This document shows positions 45,885 through 55,185 of a stretch of DNA of 64,000 bases, in pieces. Origin of the DNA: Leucobacter chromiiresistens (lineage in GTDB: Bacteria; Actinomycetota; Actinomycetes; Actinomycetales; Microbacteriaceae); the NCBI RefSeq assembly GCF_001477055.1, contig NZ_LDRK01000028.1:1-64000 (forward strand), written 5' to 3'. Numbering within the stretch: the first letter of the stretch is position 1; each line of letters starts with the position of its first letter. A program made the translations under genes and the position numbers. A model generated the notes under the pieces. The model was not told where the DNA came from. It ran no database searches and was given only the letters and a program-made list of their open reading frames with translations.

Positions 45885-46454
45885 GTGAAGGATACTCACC
45901 TACAGAAAAAGTCCCGGAAGCCCTTGAGTTTCCGGGATCTCTCGTTCGGGGTGTTCTCCTCCTGTGCAAAAGAAATAGGACTGGGGTGGAGGCTGCTTGC
46001 CGAGGCGAGAAACTCCCCAAAGACCGCAAGAACTCAACACTCTCCACGATCCTTCACTCGCATCACGGAAGAGAGGCTGCGCCTCATTATTGCCGATTAC
46101 GAGGCCGGGCTGTCCGCATACGAGTTGGCGGGTAAATACCGGCACAACCGCGGCACCATAATGAAGCATCTCCCTGGGACAGGCGTTCGGTCACGAGTAG
46201 TGGTGCCCACTGCCGACGAGATCTTCCGCTGGAGAGAGCTGTGGGCCGAAGGGCTTGGCTTCAAGACAATAGCGAATCGGGTAGGGGTGAAATCACAAGA
46301 CGATTCGGAAATACACCTTAGAGAATTAGGGATACTCCAGCTCCTCCCGATGCTCTCAGGACAGGATCTTGCACTTATTCCGCCGTTTCTCAAACGCTTC
46401 TTCCCCGCCATCCAAGATTTCACATATATGTTCGCGAACGCCAAATCTTTCTAG
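45885..46454 (+). CDS. Double helix-turn-helix protein, recombinase-C-terminus-like
   Basis: Up to 189 residues from GTG 45885. The usable part starts near residue 58: ITEERLRLIIADYEAGLSAY, ELAGKYRHNRGTIMKHL is one HTH, and TADEIFRWRELWAEGLGFKT, IANRVGVKSQDD a second. Such tandem HTHs end many actinobacterial serine recombinases and also occur alone near integrated elements. No catalytic resolvase domain is present. A stem-loop (45912-45937) overlies the first ~20 codons, so the true start is probably an internal codon. Base composition is clearly lower in GC than the neighbours. Either an orphan DNA-binding gene or a remnant. Confidence 0.5.
   Translation: MKDTHLQKKSRKPLSFRDLSFGVFSSCAKEIGLGWRLLAEARNSPKTARTQHSPRSFTRITEERLRLIIADYEAGLSAYELAGKYRHNRGTIMKHLPGTGVRSRVVVPTADEIFRWRELWAEGLGFKTIANRVGVKSQDDSEIHLRELGILQLLPMLSGQDLALIPPFLKRFFPAIQDFTYMFANAKSF
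45912..45937. terminator. Stem-loop after ABC transporter operon
   Basis: TCCCGGAA (45912-45919) pairs with TTCCGGGA (45930-45937) around a 10-base loop, with an A-run just before it (bidirectional terminator pattern on the minus strand as a T-run). The region 45633-45884 between the permease gene and this hairpin has no convincing gene. Confidence 0.5.
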
Positions 46455-46525
46455 AGCGGTAGCGCTCGATTCGTAGGGTCGTTTCGTGTGCTCAAGTGCG
46501 CCCGTGAAGTCGTGAGACTCCAACC

Positions 46526-46563
46526 TGGTCGGGCTGACAGGATTTGAACCTGCGACCCCTTGA
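46526..46563 (-). other. tRNA 3'-end fragment, probable attachment site (island left end)
   Basis: Read on the minus strand, this is the 3' half of a tRNA: end of anticodon stem, variable loop AGGGGTC, T arm GCAGG-TTCAAAT-CCTGT, acceptor strand CAGCCCG, discriminator A and an encoded CCA. The sequence is like actinobacterial tRNA-Pro. The 5' half (which would start CGGGCTG about 75 bases to the right) is absent. This is what integration into a tRNA 3' end leaves at the far boundary; the intact tRNA should lie beyond the right edge. The chromosome is to the left, the island to the right. Confidence 0.7.
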
Positions 46564-47069
46564 GCCAGCGACGTGATCTACGTCACGCACGCTCAATAGC
46601 CTTATATGCCATACAGGAGTAGGGATCGTGGGCGATCGCGGTTCCCGACAGTTCCCGCTGATTCCAGTGACATCCTGCGTCTAGCGGTGACATCTGCGGT
46701 GACATTTTCCGGGTCGCTGAGCGAGCCGTTGCGTGCTGGAGCGAGGGGCTTGGAGAAGGTGCGTCCAGCACGGAGAGTCCTGACCATCTCGCGCCCGGCG
46801 CGACCGGACGGATCCTGATATTCGATCCTCAGTCGGCTCGGTTTCAGTACCGAGATGGGGCGCATCACAAGGGGCCGTGTCGTGCGTGGCGACCCGTGGC
46901 CGAGGTAGCCCGCCTGCCTACACTTGAAGGACGGGCCCAACGGCCGAACGACAACTCAAAACGGGCGGTGAGCACTTTGAATGCAGCACATCGGCAGGAT
47001 CTGTCTCCTTGAATACTTGATCACGGAGAGAGACGCGTCTTCGATCAGTCCTTCTGAGAGGATCGCCCT
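46564..47069. other. Island-end non-coding region with short direct repeats
   Basis: About 500 bases without a convincing gene. GTTCCC occurs at 46641 and 46651; GTGACAT occurs three times in 40 bases (46667, 46687, 46699). Clusters of 6-8-bp direct repeats next to an attachment core resemble integrase/excisionase arm sites. GAGAGGA at 47054-47060 is the SD of the next gene. The 112-codon minus frame (46602-46940) has no recognisable content. Confidence 0.45.
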
Positions 47070-50000
47070 ATGAGTCTGACGACTGAGTTGCGCAACGCGT
47101 CGTCGCCCGTTCGCGCCTACCTCGATGGGGTCTCCCCTGTGTTGGCGGCCTCCCGCGGCACGAGCAATAAAGCGCGCGAGATGGCTGCTGAGCTGGGTCT
47201 AGTCGACCTGGCGGGGAAGACCCTGCTTGTGCCGGCGAGCGAGCCGGTTGATGGCAGGCTGTCAGGCACGGGGTTCGACATCCGCGCCAGGATCGCGCTG
47301 GGCGGCTTCGACCCTGCGAAGTCGACCTCGGCTCAAGGCGTTGCCCGGCTCAGCGATTTTGTGCCGCTGGTGGAGAACGGCGAGCACCGAGCACGCGTCC
47401 TGACAGAAGCCTTCATGATCGGCGAAGCGCTGTTGAGCTCGCCGAGCGATTCGTCTGATCTCACGCGCGCGTCGATCTTGCTGGCCTATTGCGAGCAGGT
47501 CTACCGGGGCGGAGTCGCTGCGCTATCCGGATCACTGGGCGATGCGTGCGATGCGGTGACGGGCGGAGCGGAGCTGGCAGACGCGATCTCCGACGCTGCC
47601 ATCGAAGACGTCGACGCTCTCCTGTCTGCGAGTGAGGCGCAGCTCGATGAGTGGCGCGAACGTATCGCCGCCGAGAGCCGGTTCCGCCCCAATCCTGGTT
47701 TCAGCGGGGCCATGCTGCTGGGCGGCGCGGACGGCGACTGGATGATCGATGGCACGCTCATGGATTGCAAGGTGTACACAAAACTGAGCGTGGCCACGCT
47801 CCGCGACTTCCTGCGCCAGTTACTCGGGTACGTGATGCTCGATCTGGACGACGCCCTGGGCATCCGGGAGGTCGGTGTGTGGCTGCCTCGACAGCAGGTA
47901 CTCAAGATATGGACGCTCGAGCAGCTGCTGGGAGGAGACCCAGAAGCCCTCTTGCCGAGGCTTCGTGAGGGCTTCGTCGGCGCGACCGCACGCAACCAGA
48001 TCGCCGTGCACGTGCCGGTGTCAGAGCGCCGCAAGCTGCAGCTCCTTGCCGACAACCGGCACACCCCGCACGCCATGCTCATGGCGCTCGCGGCGGGCGA
48101 CGACATCGATCTACGGTTCCGCGTCGGACGCAACGCCTCGTCGCCGACGGACATCGTGAAGCAGCTCGCGACAGACCATTACGCCCGCGTGCGCGAAGGC
48201 GTCGCCAGGAACACGGGAGCGCCAGCCGAGGTGTTGCGAAGCCTCGCCGGGGACAGCAGCGTGATGGTGCGCCGCGCAGTGGCCGCGAACCCGTCGTCAG
48301 GCACCGCATCGGCGCAACAACAGACGCAGATCGCAAGGCGCACCGATGGTGCGGCTCCGGACGAATCCGGCAAGGGTGAGATCGTTCAGCTTGACGAGCG
48401 CCAAGCGTACGAGGTCGATACGCGCCGCGTCGAGATCAACCAGGACCGCGATCCCGAGGCAACTCCGGGGGTCGCGCTCGGCTCGATTCTGTTGGCGATG
48501 CTGCACGGGGCCAGCGATCGAGCTCTCGACAGCTGCTTGCCGGAGGCCAGCCGTATCTGGTCCTGGAAGTCCGTCAGATCCCTCCGCCTCCCAACGGAGG
48601 CATCACAGGACCTCCCTATCGAGGTCATCGCGGACCTGATGTCGGACCAGCGGACGGCTTACGTGCGCCGGATCGCGGCGAGGATGCTTCCCATCGCGGA
48701 CACCGCCGTCCGCCGGGCGCTCTTCGCGGACGAGGACCCCGGAATCCGTTGGGACGCGCTCGAGCGATCGATAAACAATCCCGACCCGCAGCTCGGCGAA
48801 GTCCTCACCGAGCTCGCGGGCTCTCGTGAAGCACGGATCAAGTTCGCCACGGGAGGGCTCGAGCCGCACGAGCGCTGGCAGACGCCGACCGAGTACAGCG
48901 ACCAGGTCGCGCGGCTCATCGCGCGTCACCCGGCGACGCCGAGCGAGGCATTGGCAGGCCTGGTCGCCGAGAAGTCGCCCGAAGTGCTGATCGCCCTGGC
49001 AGGCAATCCCTCGCTTAGCGAGGGGTCGCTGAAGTCGCTGACGAAAAGGATGGCGAGCATGCGGGCCGAGGCCGCGCGCGAGCTGTTCGCCGAATCCGAT
49101 CGGACACCGGTCGTGGTTCTCGAAGGGCTGTCGACGGATAGGAGGAGCTATCTCCGCGCCGCGGTGGCGGCCAATCGCTCTGCGCCGCTCCACGTCTTGT
49201 CACGGCTGGCGCAGGACAGTTTGGCCGATGTCCGACTGGCGGTCATGGCGAACCCCCTGGTCCCCAGCGAGCTTGCTGCTTCCATCGCGGAGGAGCTCCT
49301 AGCCTCTTCGGAGAACCTCGATCTACACTCGGTGGTCCTCGAGGTGGAGCAAAGACCGGATCTGGCTGTGCCTGATGGCCTGATGGAGGCTGCGCTCGCC
49401 CGCTTGTCGAAGAGTAGAGTCCGCGACCCCGATCTCCGGTACTACGCGGCGATGCACCAGAGAACCGGTATCAGCACTCTGGAACGCCTCGCCAAAAGCA
49501 AAGACGCAGACGTGAGGATGGCGGTCTCCGAGAACCCTCGCACCCCGCAGAGCGTCTTGGAAGCACTGGCTCTCGACGCAGACGCGGAAGTGCGCCGAGC
49601 GGTCGCGTGCAACGACCGCCTGCCGCAGGATCTGCTGAACGCTCTGCTGCTCGACGACGACGTTGACGTCCGCATCGCGGCCTACCGGGAGCCCGACCCG
49701 GAGGAACAGACCGACGACGAACCCGCACTGTCGACGGAGGTGAGCGTCGCCGCCCGACCTACGGTTCCGACCGTCGCCGAACTGCAGGAAATGGCCGCGA
49801 ACACCAGGGCCGAGGTGCGCATCCGCGTCGCCTACAGCGAGCACGCGACGCCGGACATGTTGGCGTTTCTTGGAGGCGAGCGGCGCAGCGCGAAAGTCCG
49901 GCGGGCTGTTGCCGCACACCCGAAGACGCCACCGGAGATTCTCAGATCGTTGGCAGCCCGAGACGATCCGGACACGCTCATGTCCGTAGCGTTCAATCCA

Positions 50001-50228
50001 GGCGCACCGATTGACGTGATGGCCGACCTCGCCGGCCGAAGTGCCGAACTAGCGGTGCTGGTGGCGCTGAACCCGGACGCTCCGCTCGAGGTGCTCGATG
50101 CGTTGGCGAACGACTCGGACTTGTTCGTTAAGTTCGTCGCAGAGGCGCGGATCGAGGAGCGCCCGCGGGGAATCGAAGCGGAGCCCCGGTTCACGGGCTT
50201 GAGGCCGGGGCTGTGCAATGAGCAATGA
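47070..50228 (+). CDS. PD-(D/E)XK-like nuclease domain fused to LRV/HEAT-like repeats
   Basis: 1052 residues, cytoplasmic. Residues ~60-290 look like a PD-(D/E)XK nuclease: GTGFDIRARIALGG (67-80), then D227-GTLMD232-C-K234 in GDWMIDGTLMDCKVYT and R249-QLLGYVMLDLDD with the helix Gln/Tyr that usually follows the active site, and GVWLPRQ. From ~305 there are many ~24-residue leucine-rich-repeat-variant units (N-x-x-TP-x-x-V/I-L-x-x-LA-x-D-x-x-x-x-VR-x-AVA-x-N), broken by a linker at ~410-455 (TDGAAPDESGKGE) and again near 850. LRV/HEAT repeats form curved scaffolds that bind protein or nucleic acid. It lies 160 bases upstream of the mod gene on the same strand, in the island. I know no named system with this architecture. 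Confidence 0.75.
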   Translation: MSLTTELRNASSPVRAYLDGVSPVLAASRGTSNKAREMAAELGLVDLAGKTLLVPASEPVDGRLSGTGFDIRARIALGGFDPAKSTSAQGVARLSDFVPLVENGEHRARVLTEAFMIGEALLSSPSDSSDLTRASILLAYCEQVYRGGVAALSGSLGDACDAVTGGAELADAISDAAIEDVDALLSASEAQLDEWRERIAAESRFRPNPGFSGAMLLGGADGDWMIDGTLMDCKVYTKLSVATLRDFLRQLLGYVMLDLDDALGIREVGVWLPRQQVLKIWTLEQLLGGDPEALLPRLREGFVGATARNQIAVHVPVSERRKLQLLADNRHTPHAMLMALAAGDDIDLRFRVGRNASSPTDIVKQLATDHYARVREGVARNTGAPAEVLRSLAGDSSVMVRRAVAANPSSGTASAQQQTQIARRTDGAAPDESGKGEIVQLDERQAYEVDTRRVEINQDRDPEATPGVALGSILLAMLHGASDRALDSCLPEASRIWSWKSVRSLRLPTEASQDLPIEVIADLMSDQRTAYVRRIAARMLPIADTAVRRALFADEDPGIRWDALERSINNPDPQLGEVLTELAGSREARIKFATGGLEPHERWQTPTEYSDQVARLIARHPATPSEALAGLVAEKSPEVLIALAGNPSLSEGSLKSLTKRMASMRAEAARELFAESDRTPVVVLEGLSTDRRSYLRAAVAANRSAPLHVLSRLAQDSLADVRLAVMANPLVPSELAASIAEELLASSENLDLHSVVLEVEQRPDLAVPDGLMEAALARLSKSRVRDPDLRYYAAMHQRTGISTLERLAKSKDADVRMAVSENPRTPQSVLEALALDADAEVRRAVACNDRLPQDLLNALLLDDDVDVRIAAYREPDPEEQTDDEPALSTEVSVAARPTVPTVAELQEMAANTRAEVRIRVAYSEHATPDMLAFLGGERRSAKVRRAVAAHPKTPPEILRSLAARDDPDTLMSVAFNPGAPIDVMADLAGRSAELAVLVALNPDAPLEVLDALANDSDLFVKFVAEARIEERPRGIEAEPRFTGLRPGLCNEQ

Positions 50229-50388
50229 GCGATGAGCATCAGTACTGGTCCGCTGCCCGCTGAATCAGTGCCGGCTGACGGCGCTTACCGGCATCAACGT
50301 CGGTGGCCACCATTAACATGTAGGTGTGTGCTTGGCATGAGCGGAACATGCCATCAAGACCCCGGCCGCCCTACCAAAGGACACATCT

Positions 50389-52338
50389 GTGGACGACATC
50401 ACTGCGCTCGAAGATCTTCCTGTTGAGCAGCTGATCGAGATGATCAGGGAGAAGACCGGCGCGGGCGTCAACCTCTCTTTCCCGGGCAAGGTGCTCGCCC
50501 GGCAACTCGGCCGCCGCGTACGCCCACGTAACCAGCGCCCGATCAAGAAGTACAGCGCCGGTGACGAGCATGGCCGCGCGAGGAACCTGCTCATCGAGGG
50601 CGACAACCTCCAGGCGCTCGCCTCGCTGTACCGCGAACGAGGCCACGTGGACCTGATCCTCACGGATCCGCCGTACAACACGGGCGGCGACTTCCGTTAC
50701 AACGACAAGTGGGACGCGGACCCGAACGACCCCGACATGGGCGAATTCGTGGGCAGCGACGACCCCGCGAAGCACACCAAGTGGATGAAGTTCATGTATC
50801 CGCGCCTCCAGATGATGCGGTCCATGCTGAAGCCGTCTGGCGTTCTCGCGATCTGCATCGACCATCGCGAGCTCTTCCACCTAGGCCAGATGCTCGATGA
50901 GCTCTTCGGCGAGGAGAACCGCCTCGCGATCATCAACTGGCAGAAGTCGTACTCGCCGCGATCCGACAAGTCCCACGTCAGCACGGCAACTGAGTACGTC
51001 CTCGTCTACGCCCGCAACGAGGCACGTGCGAAGACAGCGCTGCTATCACGTGACGAAGAGATGGATGCTCGATACCAAGCTCGTGACGGAGACCGCAAAG
51101 TCTGGAAGTCGGGTGACCTCTCTGCTGGCAAGGCAGACAAGAACCAACCGATGGTCTATGCGATTCAGTCGCCCTTCACCGGGGAGCTTCACTATCCACC
51201 GGAGGGCCGTTGTTGGTCTCTGGCACGCGCTCAGGTCAAGCGCGCGCTCGAGGGGTGGGGTACCCACTACGTCGAGCGCGACCTGAGCGACGAGGCCGAG
51301 CGGGCACGCGTCGCAGGTGTTTCGGCGTCTTCCGTGCAGCGGGGAGTCAAGGCCCTGATGCTCGCCGATCCCATAGATGTGGCTGCCGCCCGCGCGAAGG
51401 AGAAACTCGCGACAGGCCCGTGGCCGATCGTCTACTTCGGCATCGCGGGGAAGGGCCGCCCGCAGCACAAGCGTTATCTGGAGAACGTGAAGCGCGGCGT
51501 CGTGCCGATGACGTACTGGGCTGATGACGATCACGAGTTCCCTGAGGCTCTGGGGTCAATCTCGTGGGAGCACGCAGAGTCGGGGCACAGTCAGACGGGC
51601 GTCGACGAGCTCAGCGCAGTCGTCGGACGCGATCACGGTTTCCGAACGGTCAAGCCTCTCCGCTTGATCCAGAAGATCATCCAGATCTGGTGCCCGCCTA
51701 CCGGAACTGTGCTCGATCCGTTTGCCGGTTCCGGGACAACGGGGCATGCGGTGCTCGGACTCAATGAGTTGTCGGGGAGCGATAGGCGATTCATCCTCGT
51801 CGAGCAGGGTCGGCCGGAGCGTGGCGACTCGTACGCCCGAGCGCTGACCGCCGTCCGTCTGACACGCGTGATCTCGGGTGACTGGGCCAACGGCAATGGG
51901 AAGCCTCTGAGCGGCGGCTACACGTTCAAGGCCCTCGAGAAGAAGGTCGATGCCAAGACGCTCCTACTTATGGAGCGCGACGAGATGGTCGACACGGTTA
52001 TCGCTTCCCACTCAAGTACCGGCTCTCGTCGAGCGGCGGTGCTCATCCCGGTCGAGCGCGACGCCGAACCGTATGCCTACCTCGTCGCCAAAAACGCCAG
52101 CAACGAGGGCATCTTCCTCGTCTGGGCTGGGCCCGACTCGAGCCCCGATCTCACGGAAGACGTGTACGAGGCCATCACGGAGGAAGCGGACGCAGCTGGG
52201 CTGGCCGACAACTACCACGTATACAGTCGGCGCAATCTCTTCGTCACGGATGACGTGATCTGGTATCAGATTCCCGACCGCATCCTGTCTGACTTCGGCC
52301 TGGATGTCCGCACCGAGTCGTTCACAGAGGAGGCCTGA
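50389..52338 (+). CDS. mod: Type III restriction-modification methyltransferase (Mod)
   Basis: 649-residue N6-adenine methyltransferase of the beta class: motif IV DPPY at 93-96 (LTDPPYNTGGDF) comes before the AdoMet-binding FAGSGTTGHAVLGLN near 445, with the target-recognition region between. Early residues (LLIEGDNLQALASLYRERG) are the standard Mod opening. Modifies the recognition site and is also required for cleavage with Res. Start GTG 50389 has AAAGG eight bases upstream. It ends two bases before res. Recognition sequence cannot be read from the protein. Confidence 0.93.
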   Translation: MDDITALEDLPVEQLIEMIREKTGAGVNLSFPGKVLARQLGRRVRPRNQRPIKKYSAGDEHGRARNLLIEGDNLQALASLYRERGHVDLILTDPPYNTGGDFRYNDKWDADPNDPDMGEFVGSDDPAKHTKWMKFMYPRLQMMRSMLKPSGVLAICIDHRELFHLGQMLDELFGEENRLAIINWQKSYSPRSDKSHVSTATEYVLVYARNEARAKTALLSRDEEMDARYQARDGDRKVWKSGDLSAGKADKNQPMVYAIQSPFTGELHYPPEGRCWSLARAQVKRALEGWGTHYVERDLSDEAERARVAGVSASSVQRGVKALMLADPIDVAAARAKEKLATGPWPIVYFGIAGKGRPQHKRYLENVKRGVVPMTYWADDDHEFPEALGSISWEHAESGHSQTGVDELSAVVGRDHGFRTVKPLRLIQKIIQIWCPPTGTVLDPFAGSGTTGHAVLGLNELSGSDRRFILVEQGRPERGDSYARALTAVRLTRVISGDWANGNGKPLSGGYTFKALEKKVDAKTLLLMERDEMVDTVIASHSSTGSRRAAVLIPVERDAEPYAYLVAKNASNEGIFLVWAGPDSSPDLTEDVYEAITEEADAAGLADNYHVYSRRNLFVTDDVIWYQIPDRILSDFGLDVRTESFTEEA

Positions 52339-52340
52339 TC

Positions 52341-54674
52341 ATGGCGCTCGAACTCTTCCAGTTCCAGCGAGGGGCGGCCTCATTGATGGCCGACCGGTTC
52401 ATCGAATATAACTCTGACCCGGTCGTCATGGGCCGCCGCGACAGCCGGCACGAAGTGCCGTTCTATCAGGCGCTCTCATCGATCACCGGTTCGGGCAAGA
52501 CCGCCATTCTGGCGCAGGCCGTGAGTGAGATCGTGGCGCTCGCGGAGATCCCGCCGGTGATCCTGTGGCTTTCCAAGGGCAAGGTCGTCGTCGAGCAGAG
52601 TTACGCGAACCTGCAGGAAGGCGGGAAGTACAGCCATCTGCTCCCCGACATCGCCGTGCGCCTGCTCAGTGAGTACGACCCAGAGGACGCGGCGCAGGCG
52701 CGGGAGGGGCTTCTGTACTTCGCCACGGTCGGGACGTTCAACCAGAAGGACCGCGAAGACAGCAAGCTCAAGATCTACAAGAACGACATCGACGGTATCG
52801 AGACCACCCGCTGGGAAGCGCTCAAGGTCCGTGAGACGTCGGACGGCCACCAGCGGCCCCTAATCGTGGTCTACGACGAGGCGCAGAACCTGAGCGACCA
52901 GCAGACGACGCTACTGCTCGAACAGCAGCCGAGCGTATTCTTGCTGGCCAGCGCGACGCTGCGTTTCCCTGCGCAGTTCGACGCCGAGGTTATCCAGCCG
53001 TTGCGCACGCAGGCCGGCTACACGGACGACGGGCTCGTGACTTCGGTGAAGTCGTCAACCGTCGTGGGGTCGGGCCTAGTCAAGGGCATTATCAAGCTCG
53101 ACGGTCTCAACGCGCCGATGGAAGAGACCGTCTCCGACATGCTCGTGGATCTGCGTGACGCGGAGTCGGCGGCGAAGGCCGAGGGACTGGGCTTCCTGCC
53201 GAAGGCGATCTACGTCTGCAATACGAACGTGCTCGCCGACGACGCGAGCCGGACGGACGACCCGAAGCAGCCGTTCGACCAGCGGCAGGCCCCGCCGATC
53301 GAGATCTGGCGCTATCTCACCGAGCAGTGCGGCGTTCCAGCCGACGAGATCGCGGTTTACGCCAATCTCAAGACAGATAAAGATTTCCCGCTGCCCGCAG
53401 ACTTTGTGCTCTTCGGCGGCGGCGAGAGCGACTACGACGACTTCGTGGCCGGTGACTATCGGCACATCATCTTCAACAAGACGCTCCAGGAGGGCTGGGA
53501 CGACCCCTCGGTCTACTTCGCCTACGTCGACAAAACGATGGAGTCGACGATCGACATCACGCAGGTCGTCGGGCGCGTGCTGCGCCAGCCCGGCGCGACG
53601 CACTACGAGGCGGATCGGCTAAACACGGCGCACTTCTACGTGCGTGTCGACCGCAACGACGTGTTCAAGAGCATCGTCGACGAGGTGCGCAAGGGGCTCG
53701 GCGGCGACGCGCCAGAGGTGAGGATCCTTACCTCGCCGCCGGGATCCGAACCGCCGGTGAGCATCGAGCCGAAGGAATCGAGGACGGTCCCGCGCACCGG
53801 AGTCGACAACGCGGCAACTGTGGATCCCGTCAAAAAGGTGCTCGAGAAGGTCAACGACTACTCGCAGGACACCGTGAACACGCGCGGCACGGGCCGCCGG
53901 CGCACGGTGACGCAGGCCATTGGCGGAGGCGATGCTGCCGACTCCGAGTGGGTCGACTTCGAGCAGTCGAACCGCGTCAACGCACGGTGGGTTTTCCAGC
54001 GCGAGGTGTCGCGGCGCTACAAGCCCGCGCTGACCATCATGGACACGGACGGCAAGAAGTTCGATGCCAAGGTCGGTGTCGGCTCCCGCGCCTACGCGAG
54101 CATCACCGACGACGCCGCGGACGCCGTCGACGAGTACCTGCGCCACGCGGTGCTGAAGCAAGCCAGGCCCAAGCCCTACGAGGTCGGCAGCACACTCGTG
54201 CGCCGCGGATCCATGGAGACGTTCCGCAACGCTCTTCACGAGGGCTACGACGGCCTCAACCCGCTCGAGCTGCAGTTCGCCCGCGCGCTCGACGACACGG
54301 GTCTCACGTGGGCGCGGAACCGCTCGCAAACTGGCTACCGCATCCAGCTCGTCTCGCTCGGCCAGACCGCCTGGTTCTTTCCGGATTTCCTGCTTTGGTC
54401 TAGGGAAAGGGTACTCTGCGTCGATACGAAGGGCGGGTACTTGGTAGAGGGCGATGGCCGGCGGAAGCTGCTGTCGATCCAGCCGCACAAGGACGTCTCC
54501 ACGACCGTCGAGGTCAAGTTCGTGGTCGAGGGCACATGGAAGGCCGACGGCACGCCCGACGGCAAGGACGGGTTCTCCGTACTCGAACTCGGCAGCGGTC
54601 GTGACCTGCGGACGCTGCCCTACGAGGACCTCGAGTCGCTTGTGAAGTCGTTCCTCCCGGTCGACGCCAAATAG
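52341..54674 (+). CDS. res: Type III restriction enzyme, helicase-nuclease subunit (Res)
   Basis: 777 residues. SF2 helicase motifs: Walker A TGSGKTAI (49-56), Walker B VYDEAQ (~178), SAT in LLASATLRF, and motif VI TQVVGRVLRQPGA with the preceding FNKTLQEGWDDPS. The C-terminal nuclease is PD-(D/E)XK: FPDFLLW (~681) and VDTKGGY (~694). With Mod it forms the restriction complex that cuts when two unmethylated sites are found. Complete and without interruptions, so the system looks functional. Starts two bases after the mod stop. Confidence 0.93.
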   Translation: MALELFQFQRGAASLMADRFIEYNSDPVVMGRRDSRHEVPFYQALSSITGSGKTAILAQAVSEIVALAEIPPVILWLSKGKVVVEQSYANLQEGGKYSHLLPDIAVRLLSEYDPEDAAQAREGLLYFATVGTFNQKDREDSKLKIYKNDIDGIETTRWEALKVRETSDGHQRPLIVVYDEAQNLSDQQTTLLLEQQPSVFLLASATLRFPAQFDAEVIQPLRTQAGYTDDGLVTSVKSSTVVGSGLVKGIIKLDGLNAPMEETVSDMLVDLRDAESAAKAEGLGFLPKAIYVCNTNVLADDASRTDDPKQPFDQRQAPPIEIWRYLTEQCGVPADEIAVYANLKTDKDFPLPADFVLFGGGESDYDDFVAGDYRHIIFNKTLQEGWDDPSVYFAYVDKTMESTIDITQVVGRVLRQPGATHYEADRLNTAHFYVRVDRNDVFKSIVDEVRKGLGGDAPEVRILTSPPGSEPPVSIEPKESRTVPRTGVDNAATVDPVKKVLEKVNDYSQDTVNTRGTGRRRTVTQAIGGGDAADSEWVDFEQSNRVNARWVFQREVSRRYKPALTIMDTDGKKFDAKVGVGSRAYASITDDAADAVDEYLRHAVLKQARPKPYEVGSTLVRRGSMETFRNALHEGYDGLNPLELQFARALDDTGLTWARNRSQTGYRIQLVSLGQTAWFFPDFLLWSRERVLCVDTKGGYLVEGDGRRKLLSIQPHKDVSTTVEVKFVVEGTWKADGTPDGKDGFSVLELGSGRDLRTLPYEDLESLVKSFLPVDAK

Positions 54675-54844
54675 CCGGGAGATCGGGAGGAAGAGTCCGG
54701 CCAACCCCGCGCGTCGGGGCCGGCCAGGCTGGCAGCTCAGGCATTGTCGCCCTGGTTCCTAGCTTGCTGCGTTGACCGTCATCGCGAGGATGAACGCCGG
54801 CACGCAAAGAGCTGGAGTAGTCAGCTAGGACAGCCATGTCATTG

Positions 54845-54880
54845 ACCCTCGCGACAGCACGCCGTCGAGGTCGCGAGGGT
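54845..54880. terminator. Stem-loop between res and the convergent small gene
   Basis: ACCCTCGCGAC (54845-54855) pairs perfectly with GTCGCGAGGGT (54870-54880), 11 bp with a 14-base loop. A second GC-rich hairpin lies just after res (54693-54720, CCGGCC-ACCCC ... GGGG-CCGG). Both separate the plus-strand restriction genes from the minus-strand RHS locus. The 237-base gap holds nothing else. Confidence 0.65.
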
Positions 54881-54911
54881 GCTCATTGATTGATCGATTC
54901 TCGATGTCAGG

Positions 54912-55169
54912 TCACTTCATCAGAAACACCCCCATGGCGACGCAGTAGCCCGTTGTGAGAATCAATCCGTGGTCGTAACCGTGGAGCACGTAATGCGCTG
55001 CGGCTAACGGAGCGAAGACCTGAAAAGTCGGCCTGATCGCACGGCTACACCATGCGGCGAGTTCCGCGTTCTCAATCCGAATCACTCCCTGAAGCGCCAA
55101 ACAGACCATTATCGCGTGAACGGCTCCAGCGAGCGTTGCCATCACGGCGACTACTAGGCTAAAAGTCAC
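54912..55169 (-). CDS. Small three-helix membrane protein, candidate RHS immunity
   Basis: 85 residues starting at GTG 55169 behind a strong GAGGAGA SD. Three hydrophobic helices (TFSLVVAVMATLAGAVHAIM, PTFQVFAPLAAAHYVLHG and LILTTGYCVAMGVFLMK). It lies 16 bases after the end of the RHS/YD-repeat gene on the same strand, where immunity genes are usually found. The RHS toxin end is itself hydrophobic, so a membrane-located immunity protein fits. No known family recognised; the role is inferred from position. Confidence 0.6.
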   Translation of the reverse strand: MTFSLVVAVMATLAGAVHAIMVCLALQGVIRIENAELAAWCSRAIRPTFQVFAPLAAAHYVLHGYDHGLILTTGYCVAMGVFLMK

Positions 55170-55185
55170 TTGGTTCTCCTCTCGG

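Noticed and set aside
45332-46135. 267-codon plus-strand frame across the ABC permease end
   Set aside because: Out of frame with the permease and without domain features; the stretch 45633-45880 may hide a small gene but nothing supports one.
46526-46600. A complete tRNA gene
   Set aside because: Only the T arm, variable loop and 3' acceptor strand are present; no D arm or 5' acceptor strand can be found to the right.
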